The notes under the pieces: generated by a model
What the model saw: only the letters and a program-made list of their open reading frames with translations
Told to the model about the DNA's origin: nothing
Database searches by the model: none
Shown here: positions 6,509-12,506 of the stretch, piece after piece
Position numbering within the stretch: the stretch's first letter is position 1
Layout of the letters: each line of letters begins with the position of its first letter
Program-made: the position numbers and the translations under genes
Source of the DNA: Saprospiraceae bacterium
GTDB taxonomy: Bacteria; Bacteroidota; Bacteroidia; Chitinophagales; Saprospiraceae
DNA length: 12,506 nucleotides
Assembly: GCA_020852155.1 (NCBI GenBank)
Contig: JADZBJ010000057.1
Span: forward strand, 1-12,506
Direction of reading: 5' to 3'

Positions 6509-9500
6509 TCAAAATTCAAACGAAGCGCCTACAAACATGCGACGTGGCTGAGTGTAGTTGTTCGGGTTGAGGAGCAACCAGGAATAAGCATCCAGGTAAG
6601 CCTCGCGGCTCTTGCCAATTTCCTCAAGGCTCTCAACAAAACCGCGACCTTCCGCGGTGGCCAGGTAGCCATCGTCGGTTGGTGAACCTGTAGCGCGATA
6701 CACAGCTACGGTGTTCTTACGGTTGAGGAGGTTGGTCACACGGAAATATATGTTCAGGTTGAGCGGGTTTTTACCTTTTGTCAGCGCAAAAGACTTGTCA
6801 ACACGCATGTCGAGGTTGAAACGCCATGGGAAGCGGTTACCGTTGATGGCGCCTGCGATACCAGCGCTACCAAAACGAGTCGGGCGAATCGCCTGAGTGT
6901 ACGGACGACCGGAAGCAGAAACCATCTGGAGGTTAACACCGAAGTTTTCCAGAATGTTGATGCCATTGATGGTTGGGCCATTGTACTTGTCGCCATCAAA
7001 GTAGCGATAGTCAATCGTCGCATTGAAGTTGTGGCGCTCGTCGAACGTCAGCGGAATCAGCGTGCGGATGTTACCACGGCTGGAGATATTGCGCTGTGAG
7101 TTCGGGTCAGAACCTGTACCGTCTGCGAATTGCAGGGTGTAAGCCAGACGCATTTCAATATTGTTTTTGCGACGCAGGTCATACTGCCATGTGAAGCCTT
7201 TAACCGTACCGAAGTCAAGGTTACCAAATGTGCGGTAAGAACCGATCGTTGGTACGTACAGGAAGTTACGTGTCTGTACCATATCGCGCATTTCACGATA
7301 GTAAGCCGAGAATTTCAACGCAGAAAACTCGTTCAACTTTTGCTGGTAACCTACTTCGTAGTCAACGACGCGCTCTGGTTTGAGGTTGGCGTTGTTGGTC
7401 GGCGTACGGTCAGGAATGTTGAAGTTGAAATAGTTCAACGGCGTTACCTGCCAGTTGTCTGAAGGGCGCTGAACCAGCACGTCATAGTGTGCAAAGAAGT
7501 TAGCGATATCAGAAATAGGCAGCGAGAACGAGATACGTGGCAGCCACAGCAACTGAGGCGTATAGTCTTCGAAAGATGTACGATAGTCGTAACGCGGGTC
7601 AGTGATGTTGTCACCGATCACAGTATCTTGCAGGAATGGCGTAACGATACCGCCACCAAAGATCAGGTTTCCATCGTTGGCTTGTGTGCCGTCAGGGTAG
7701 TACCAGGTATCACCGCTGCGATAAGCTTTAACTTCATTGCCTTGCGGTTCAGTTACATACACCTTGAAGTCATCATCGATGTTGTCTGGCTTCGCACTGG
7801 CGCCTGTAACTGAACGGTGGAAGTCGCCTGCATTAATGATCTGATACAGTGAATACGGGTCGCGCATTACTTGTGTATTCAGGTCATAACGCTCAGCACG
7901 CAGACCCAACTGGAAGATCATTTGCTTGATCTGGAATTTATCCTTGATATAAGCAGCCTGATACAACGGGTTCAGTGGTGCAACCGGGAAGTCACGAATG
8001 TTCTGTGCGTTTTTGTGTGTGAAGAAATCACCGAAAGTGTATGAACCGTTTTGGTTGGCGCCTGTGTAGTCGTAACCCCAGTAGTCAACAGTGTTTTCGT
8101 CGGTCAATTCACGAGCAGAGAACATGTCGAGCGTCAAATTGTCTGGAGTCAGGTTGTGCACATTGAAGTACTCGTACCAGCCCTGAGTTGCCTTGGTCGG
8201 CGCGCCTTGTGCTTCGCGAATACGATCGTGAGAGGTGTAGTCGGAAGAGAAGTTGCCCTGAGGTGCGTAAATACCTACGTCAACGCCTGGAGGCAGGATA
8301 ATGGTCGAGAGTAACTTGGAAGAGTCCAGACCGCTGAACTTATTCGCGTTACGGCTGGCCAAATCCCACAGTGCCATTGGCGAAATACGCCAGCTACGGC
8401 TTATGCGTTGTTCCTGCATCAGACCGAACTGGATGTTGTGGACGCTGTTTTTACCTAATTTCAGGTCAAAGCCGCTATTAGCATTAATGGTGATACGGTC
8501 GTCTACCTTTTTGATGCTGCGGTTGTAAATTTGACCGGCATTGGCAAACATGTCTGACCACAGGTTGTCGTAAACACCCGTGTACAGGCCATTACGCATT
8601 TCGAAGTCATCATAAGCGCCATTACCGAACTCATTGTAATTGTTGAGTACCGGATTCGGGATGATCACTTCTTCGCTGCCCGGACGAACGTATCCAGGTT
8701 TGTAACTGCCAAAAGTGTAGTTGTTAGTCCAGTCAATGTGGGCGATACCCTGAGGCGTTGGTCCAAACACCGGCACGTTTTCGAAGTCGAAACGACCGAT
8801 ATAGCCATAGTCAAAGAAACGATCCTTGTGGCGTGGGTCTTCCTTCTTGCTGGTCTCATGCTCATAAGCGAAGCTCAGCGAGTAGTTGGCGTTGGAAATG
8901 CTGATGCGGCTGTTTTCGCTCTTGCTGCCATTGTCACTGCCGAGGCGGTGACGGAAACGAGCGATACCGCGATAGCGTTGCTGATATTCCGTAGGATTGT
9001 TGTGGCCATTCATGATGCGCCATGTAGCAAAGCCGCGGTCGCCGGCATTTCCATCCAGGTCGTCGTTGCCATTGAACTGGTCGCGTGTGTCACGGAATGT
9101 TCCTGTTACGCTGAAATCAATATTATCCGTGAATTTGAAATCCAGTTTACCCGTCAGGTCAATATCGGTACGAGCCTGATTTGGGCGATAATCCAGAAAA
9201 TCAATGCTATCGTTGGTCAAAAACTCAGCAGCGGCAATCTCGCGACCACGACGTGATACGATCGGGTGTGCTTCGATGTTTTTCAGCACGCTTTCTTTGA
9301 TGACAGCAACAGGCAATGCAGGCGGGTCGTCATCTTTCTGGTGGTTATACTGACCTGACAGACGGAACCCGATAAGTGTGGTTTTAGAGCCATCGGCTTT
9401 TTTACGCTTGACGATCGGGCCGCTGACGTTGGCAGTAGCCAGCAACCAGCCGTAAGGGTCAAGACCGTTGGAGTTTTCCACCTCCACAGCACCGTGATAA

Positions 9501-10168
9501 TCACTGGCCGGGCCTTTGGTAACGACGGAGATGACACCACCGGTTACGTCGCCGTATTCAGCGCCGAGACCACCGGTTACGACGGCCAACTGTTCGATGT
9601 CCTGAACAGGAGGAGGCGTACCTGCCACGCGGACACCATCAATGTAGTAGTTCGTTGCGTTGGCGCGCGAACCCTTGATGTTGATGTCGCCACCGTCAAT
9701 CGAGGTTACACCCGCTGTAGTGGCTACGATGGCAGCAACGCTACGGGTAGGCAGGTTTTCGATCTGATCAGATGTCAGGGTCTGACCTTGCTCGGTTTTG
9801 TCCTGCTCGATAAGCGGAACCTTGAAGGCCGTCACGACAACGACATCCAGAACAGTGCCTTCCGACATTGTAACGTCGGCGGTGTTGATTTTGCCCACAA
9901 TCACGCGAACACCGGTTGTGCGGGCAGAGGTGTAGCCGGTGTAGGACACTTCCAAGTCGTAAGTACCCGGATCAATCTGGAGGCGATACACGCCGTCCAC
10001 ATTGGTGACGCCACCGCGAACGATGTCAGTGCCTTTCAGCACCTTTACCGAAGCTCCGATGAGGCCTTCTCCTGTGGCGTCAGAAACCTTGCCGGTAAGC
10101 ACGGTTTGAGCGCACAGAGTGCCAACCCCGAAGAGCGTCGCAATGGTCAATAGTAAAGAACGTACCAT
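6509..10168 (-). CDS. TonB-dependent receptor with carboxypeptidase-like regulatory domain
   Basis: A 1219-residue outer-membrane receptor that would use TonB-ExbBD energy to import a substrate bound at the cell surface. The signal peptide MVRSLLLTIATLFGVGTLCA is followed by Q21. A carboxypeptidase-D regulatory-like domain (TGKVSDATGEGLIGASVKV) covers about 23-103. DVVVVTA (108-114) is in the TonB-box region. The plug at about 125-220 contains INIKGSRANATNYYIDGVRV and GLGAEYGDVTGGVISVVTKG. The remainder is a long barrel ending in FEF, the usual aromatic terminus. The start is the ATG at 10166-10168; an in-frame GTG at 10217-10219 would add 17 residues ahead of the signal peptide. There is no SusD-like gene next to it; the next gene is the giant surface protein. 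The substrate is unknown. The stop is TGA. Confidence 0.95.
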   Translation of the reverse strand: MVRSLLLTIATLFGVGTLCAQTVLTGKVSDATGEGLIGASVKVLKGTDIVRGGVTNVDGVYRLQIDPGTYDLEVSYTGYTSARTTGVRVIVGKINTADVTMSEGTVLDVVVVTAFKVPLIEQDKTEQGQTLTSDQIENLPTRSVAAIVATTAGVTSIDGGDINIKGSRANATNYYIDGVRVAGTPPPVQDIEQLAVVTGGLGAEYGDVTGGVISVVTKGPASDYHGAVEVENSNGLDPYGWLLATANVSGPIVKRKKADGSKTTLIGFRLSGQYNHQKDDDPPALPVAVIKESVLKNIEAHPIVSRRGREIAAAEFLTNDSIDFLDYRPNQARTDIDLTGKLDFKFTDNIDFSVTGTFRDTRDQFNGNDDLDGNAGDRGFATWRIMNGHNNPTEYQQRYRGIARFRHRLGSDNGSKSENSRISISNANYSLSFAYEHETSKKEDPRHKDRFFDYGYIGRFDFENVPVFGPTPQGIAHIDWTNNYTFGSYKPGYVRPGSEEVIIPNPVLNNYNEFGNGAYDDFEMRNGLYTGVYDNLWSDMFANAGQIYNRSIKKVDDRITINANSGFDLKLGKNSVHNIQFGLMQEQRISRSWRISPMALWDLASRNANKFSGLDSSKLLSTIILPPGVDVGIYAPQGNFSSDYTSHDRIREAQGAPTKATQGWYEYFNVHNLTPDNLTLDMFSARELTDENTVDYWGYDYTGANQNGSYTFGDFFTHKNAQNIRDFPVAPLNPLYQAAYIKDKFQIKQMIFQLGLRAERYDLNTQVMRDPYSLYQIINAGDFHRSVTGASAKPDNIDDDFKVYVTEPQGNEVKAYRSGDTWYYPDGTQANDGNLIFGGGIVTPFLQDTVIGDNITDPRYDYRTSFEDYTPQLLWLPRISFSLPISDIANFFAHYDVLVQRPSDNWQVTPLNYFNFNIPDRTPTNNANLKPERVVDYEVGYQQKLNEFSALKFSAYYREMRDMVQTRNFLYVPTIGSYRTFGNLDFGTVKGFTWQYDLRRKNNIEMRLAYTLQFADGTGSDPNSQRNISSRGNIRTLIPLTFDERHNFNATIDYRYFDGDKYNGPTINGINILENFGVNLQMVSASGRPYTQAIRPTRFGSAGIAGAINGNRFPWRFNLDMRVDKSFALTKGKNPLNLNIYFRVTNLLNRKNTVAVYRATGSPTDDGYLATAEGRGFVESLEEIGKSREAYLDAYSWLLLNPNNYTQPRRMFVGASFEF

Positions 10169-10223
10169 AGAACAGAGGTTAAGATAAAAAATTTGTTTGG
10201 CGATAATATTTGTCTTCACTGAT

Positions 10224-11168
10224 TCAGGTCAATGAAATTTGATTGAGTTTTTGCAACAGGACTTTTGCCATCCTGAGTTTTGAATCATGCGTCCATCCGG
10301 CAATGTGCGGACTGACGACAACATTTTTCATGGCGTATAGTTGCTCATACATTTGGGTTTCATCCGGGGTGAAGGTCGCGGGTTTTTCATTTTCGAAAAC
10401 ATCCAGACATGCACCACCTATTTTCCCGCTTTCGAGCGCCTCTACTACATCCTTCGTTTTAATACAAGCGCCTCTTGAAGTATTCATCAGCACAAAACCT
10501 GATTTACAATGCCCGATAAAGTTTGCATCCACCAGGTGTTTGGTTTCCTGAGTCAAAGGCAAATGAAGGCTGATGATATCTGCTTGTTGCTGTATGTTTT
10601 CCAGCGTTGTTTCTTTGGCAAAAGGGGTGTCTGATGCGTATCCGACAGGCAAATATTTGTCAAAAATCAAAATTTGCATGTCCATACCCTGCAATTTTCT
10701 TGTAAAACTATTTCCGGTATGCCCAAAACCGATAATACCGATGGTTTTTCCCATGAGTTCCCAGCCTCTGTTTCTCTCACGCTCCCAAATTTTTGCGCGC
10801 ACTTCCTGATCGGCAACCATCAAATTATTGGACAGTGCGAGCAACATCCCCAGGGCCTGTTCGGCCACTGCATTTCTGTTTCCCTCCGGACTGCTGATGA
10901 TGGCTACTCCTTTTTGTGCGGCGTATTGCCTGTCCACAATTTCCATTCCCGACCCCAATCGTCCGACAAACCGCAAAGAAAGTGCTTTATCCAGAAAAGC
11001 CTGATTAACCAGAATTTTACTGTTAATGATCAATCCTTCGTATTCATGAATGGTCTGTAGCGTTTCGTCCGGCGTAATATCCGGTTTGAAATCACATGCA
11101 TATCCCATTTCCTGAAGTCCCTGAATCAGTTCAGGGTGGCAATCGTCTGTGATCAGGACTCTCTTCAC
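10224..11168 (-). CDS. D-2-hydroxyacid dehydrogenase (phosphoglycerate dehydrogenase-like)
   Basis: A 314-residue NAD-dependent oxidoreductase of the D-isomer-specific 2-hydroxyacid dehydrogenase family. The split substrate domain includes GRLGSGMEIVD (69-79). The Rossmann domain has GIIGFGHTG (144-152), with Asp170 at the end of the second strand favouring NAD over NADP. The catalytic set is visible: Arg232 in NTSRGA, Glu261 in DVFENE and His288 in SPHIAGW. It lacks the C-terminal ACT domain of long SerA forms, so it may be a short PGDH or act on another 2-hydroxyacid; serC is not visible nearby. The start is GTG (11166-11168), with no in-frame ATG upstream before a stop. It lies 55 bases upstream of the receptor start, in the same direction. 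The stop is TGA. Confidence 0.93.
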   Translation of the reverse strand: MKRVLITDDCHPELIQGLQEMGYACDFKPDITPDETLQTIHEYEGLIINSKILVNQAFLDKALSLRFVGRLGSGMEIVDRQYAAQKGVAIISSPEGNRNAVAEQALGMLLALSNNLMVADQEVRAKIWERERNRGWELMGKTIGIIGFGHTGNSFTRKLQGMDMQILIFDKYLPVGYASDTPFAKETTLENIQQQADIISLHLPLTQETKHLVDANFIGHCKSGFVLMNTSRGACIKTKDVVEALESGKIGGACLDVFENEKPATFTPDETQMYEQLYAMKNVVVSPHIAGWTHDSKLRMAKVLLQKLNQISLT

Positions 11169-11185
11169 GCTTGTTTGATGTGTCG

Positions 11186-11213
11186 AAATTAGGCATTATT
11201 CCATGCCTGATTT
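11186..11213. other. Short inverted repeat in the divergent intergenic region
   Basis: AAATTAGGCA (11186-11195) and TGCCTGATTT (11204-11213) form a 10-pair hairpin with an 8-base loop. The one imperfect pair is a G-U wobble on plus-strand RNA and an A-C mismatch on minus-strand RNA. It sits 17 bases upstream of the dehydrogenase GTG. It may be an operator or a leader structure; no poly-T follows. The rest of the 221-base gap (11169-11389) shows no convincing gene. Confidence 0.35.
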
Positions 11214-11368
11214 TGTCAGATTGTGTGAAATCGGACATTCACTGTGCGAATGCCCCTGTTCGGGTTTGTGAACTCGTTGGCACAAAGTTGGCATTTTTCA
11301 AAAACCTGACAGACCTTTGCTGCGATTGCCGCCCGATCTGCGAGTGTCGCCAAAACTTCGACCAGCGG

Positions 11369-11376
11369 CAAAGATA
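11369..11376 (-). promoter_or_regulatory. Possible -7 box for dehydrogenase transcript
   Basis: The complement reads TATCTTTG, an exact TAnnTTTG match and identical to the greA box. It points toward the dehydrogenase and would give a leader of about 195 bases. No good TTTG -33 element is seen at the right distance (only TTTC), and it lies just upstream of the plus-strand lipoprotein start, so this is tentative. Confidence 0.3.
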
Positions 11377-11389
11377 TTTAGACCACGAT

Positions 11390-12079
11390 ATGAAAGGTAT
11401 CTTTTTTTGCACACTGACGATTTTAGCATTTTCTCACTGCCAAACTGCCCAGCAGGACAAGCCTGAACGAACGGTGGTGGACTGCTACGTCCGACTCGAT
11501 CAGGCAGAAGGACGCATTATGGCTGAAGCCACATTGAATCAGGGAGAACCCACGCCCAAACCCGCTGAAGCAAAAGGCGGCATTACTTTCCAGCGCATTA
11601 AAATGGATCTGCTGAAACAACGCGGCCTGTCTTACAGGGTTAGTTATCCGGCAGCGTACACCCGCGATTTGCTTTTTGAATGGCAAATGAATGAAAAGGG
11701 TAAAAAGCAGTCTGTTCAACTGCGCATGGACGAAACCAAAAATTTTCGGATGAATAACAACGGTATCGTTCATCTCGACTCGGTTTCGACCCTGACCTGG
11801 GAAGGCGCGCCGCTGGAACGCGGCGAAACCCTGGTGTTGATGTGGGAAACTCTCGACCGGCGCAGTACCGTGCCGATGGAACTTTACCAGTCGGGTAGCG
11901 AACCGCGCGTCGAATTTCCGGCAGCCAAAATGCGCGAACTGGCACCGGGAAAATGGTCGCTCTACCTGGTTCGTCGCCGATTGATCAAATCCAACATTGA
12001 TGGGGTAGAAGCCACCGGCGTGACGGAATATTTCTCCCAAATGGACACGATTGAGGTGCGTGCCGGGAAACGCAAGTAG
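11390..12079 (+). CDS. Putative lipoprotein or secreted protein, function unknown
   Basis: A 229-residue protein whose family I do not recognise. The N-terminus MKGIFFCTLTILAFSHC has a short hydrophobic segment ending in Cys17. That could be a lipoprotein anchor, but FSH before the cysteine is a poor lipobox because His is unusual at -1. The alternative is ordinary secretion. The mature part is soluble, charged and beta-strand-like (ITFQRIKMDLL, VHLDSVSTLTWEG, KWSLYLVRRRL), with no transmembrane segments or catalytic motif that I can identify. The open frame extends upstream to a TTG near 11171, but the ATG at 11390 gives the signal sequence. It diverges from the dehydrogenase and converges on the permease. 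The stop is TAG. An antisense frame over the same stretch is considered spurious. Confidence 0.72.
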   Translation: MKGIFFCTLTILAFSHCQTAQQDKPERTVVDCYVRLDQAEGRIMAEATLNQGEPTPKPAEAKGGITFQRIKMDLLKQRGLSYRVSYPAAYTRDLLFEWQMNEKGKKQSVQLRMDETKNFRMNNNGIVHLDSVSTLTWEGAPLERGETLVLMWETLDRRSTVPMELYQSGSEPRVEFPAAKMRELAPGKWSLYLVRRRLIKSNIDGVEATGVTEYFSQMDTIEVRAGKRK

Positions 12080-12086
12080 GCTGGTA

Positions 12087-12120
12087 GGTTGTTGAATTGG
12101 TTATTTGTGGAACAACCAAT
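12087..12120. other. Overlapping alternative hairpins after lipoprotein stop
   Basis: GGTTGTT (12087-12093) can pair with AACAACC (12111-12117), while ATTGGTT (12096-12102) can pair with AACCAAT (12114-12120). The two 7-bp stems are mutually exclusive. Neither is followed by a T-run, so a terminator role is doubtful. Confidence 0.3.
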
Positions 12121-12132
12121 ATCATCAGGCGC

Positions 12133-12224
12133 TGTCACCCTGAACGCAGTGAAGGGTCTGCTACCCATGAAGTGAGCCAGAACACAACTGTTTGACCAGA
12201 TCCTTCACTGCGTTCAGGATGACA
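12133..12224. repeat. REP/MITE-like inverted repeat between convergent genes
   Basis: Two 28-base arms, 12133-12160 and 12197-12224, are inverted complements with only two differences and enclose a 36-base centre. The arm core (CCTGAACGCAGTGAAGG) resembles the dispersed palindromic repeat of the form TCCTGAGC..AG.GAAGGAT that I recall from many bacterial genomes. The position between the convergent 3' ends of the lipoprotein gene and the permease gene is typical of such elements. No transposase is encoded; if mobile, it would move in trans. It could also form a bidirectional 3' hairpin. Confidence 0.75.
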
Positions 12225-12246
12225 AATTCCTTAACCACCCACCCAC

Positions 12247-12506
12247 TCACTTAAACTGAATGGCGCGTACGGGCGCAATTTTGCTGACCACCAGCGAGGG
12301 CAAAATCAGAAACAGTAATGTAATGACAATGGTGCCGAGGTTAATACCCAGGATGGTCATCCATTGAATTTTTACGGGGGCGTAGGCCAGGTAATAATCC
12401 GTTTCATTCAATTTGATGAACTGGAATTTTTCCTGTAAAAATCAAAATGCCAGTCCGATCAGGTTGCCCCAGAACATACCGCTCAGGGTAATCATGGACG
12501 CATGAT
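12247..12506 (-). pseudogene. FtsX-like ABC transporter permease C-terminus, in-frame TGA
   Basis: Only the last 85 codons lie in the window. The frame reads GMFWGNLIGLAF, a TGA at complement 12442-12444, then FLQEKFQFIKLNETDYYLAYAP and a final transmembrane helix (TILGINLGTIVITLLFLILP) ending PSLVVSKIAPVRAIQFK before the TGA at 12247-12249. This is the typical C-terminus of bacteroidetal FtsX-like permeases of the MacB/LolE type, inner-membrane subunits of lipoprotein- or efflux-type ABC systems. The same frame is homologous-looking on both sides of the TGA, where relatives often carry a small residue such as Cys. So this is a nonsense mutation in a decaying gene or a base error. The gene continues beyond the right edge. 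Confidence 0.8.

Noticed and set aside
9494..10153. A 219-codon plus-strand open frame antisense to the receptor N-terminus.
   Set aside because: It mirrors a clearly real TonB-receptor gene. Its composition (rich in Arg, Val, His, Cys, Asn and Gly) is that of a reverse-complement frame, and it has no leader or domain.
10169..10219. A GTG start 17 codons upstream for the receptor.
   Set aside because: It would place a long extra segment before the signal peptide. The ATG at 10166-10168 gives a compact, normal signal peptide.
6394..11214. An 11-base word (AAAATCAGGCA) shared by the hairpins at 6391-6459 and 11186-11213.
   Set aside because: Many 11-base matches are expected by chance in 12.5 kb on both strands, so a shared regulatory motif is not supported.
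11308..11322. Plus-strand GACCTTTG as a -7 box for the lipoprotein gene, with a TTG about 21 bases upstream.
   Set aside because: It misses the conserved first T of TAnnTTTG and the spacing is at the long end. It is possible but not strong enough to annotate.
11423..12040. A 205-codon minus-strand frame antisense to the putative lipoprotein.
   Set aside because: The plus-strand frame has a signal sequence and sensible composition. The antisense frame is rich in His, Phe and Arg and has no recognisable motif.
12442..12444. TGA as a selenocysteine or reassigned codon in the permease.
   Set aside because: TGA ends three nearby genes normally, and a selenocysteine in a permease membrane helix has no precedent I know of. 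Mutation or error is simpler.

Overview
The window looks like a chromosomal segment of a Bacteroidota member, probably of the Saprospiria/Chitinophagia type. The basis is a carboxypeptidase-regulatory-domain TonB-dependent receptor, a giant exported protein with a C-terminal domain like those of the type IX secretion system (T9SS), a PorV/PorQ-family outer-membrane protein, a bacteroidetal FtsX-like permease end, A-rich rather than Shine-Dalgarno-like leaders, and an exact TAnnTTTG-type -7 box. The family-level placement is inference. The code is standard: greA, the receptor gene and the dehydrogenase gene all end in TGA.

Layout, left to right. Positions 1-126 hold only an imperfect hairpin downstream of the first gene. 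On the minus strand, read from high to low coordinates, come a GTG-started D-2-hydroxyacid dehydrogenase (10224-11168), a TonB-dependent receptor (6509-10168), a 1363-residue exported protein with a T9SS-like C-terminus (2281-6372), a PorV/PorQ-family protein (1138-2187), greA (531-1004) and a HIT-family hydrolase (127-522). On the plus strand a 229-residue putative lipoprotein or secreted protein (11390-12079) diverges from the dehydrogenase. A REP/MITE-like inverted repeat (12133-12224) separates it from the 3' end of a convergent minus-strand FtsX-type permease, which has an in-frame TGA.

How the genes may work together. The receptor, giant protein and PorV-like protein form a co-directional block with no other genes between them and a structured RNA element in each gap (6391-6459 and 2222-2265). 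I read this as a possible outer-membrane/surface module: a TonB-driven channel, a surface protein, and a PorV-like barrel that may help export or anchor it. That function is inference. greA and the HIT gene, 8 bases apart, look like a separate housekeeping pair. A strong intrinsic terminator sits between a good greA promoter and the greA start codon, an arrangement resembling the terminator-containing greA leader known in E. coli.

Most striking points: the greA leader terminator, the three-gene surface block with its hairpins, the dispersed-repeat-like palindrome, and the nonsense codon in the permease fragment. I see no CRISPR array, tRNA, rRNA, integrase or transposase.
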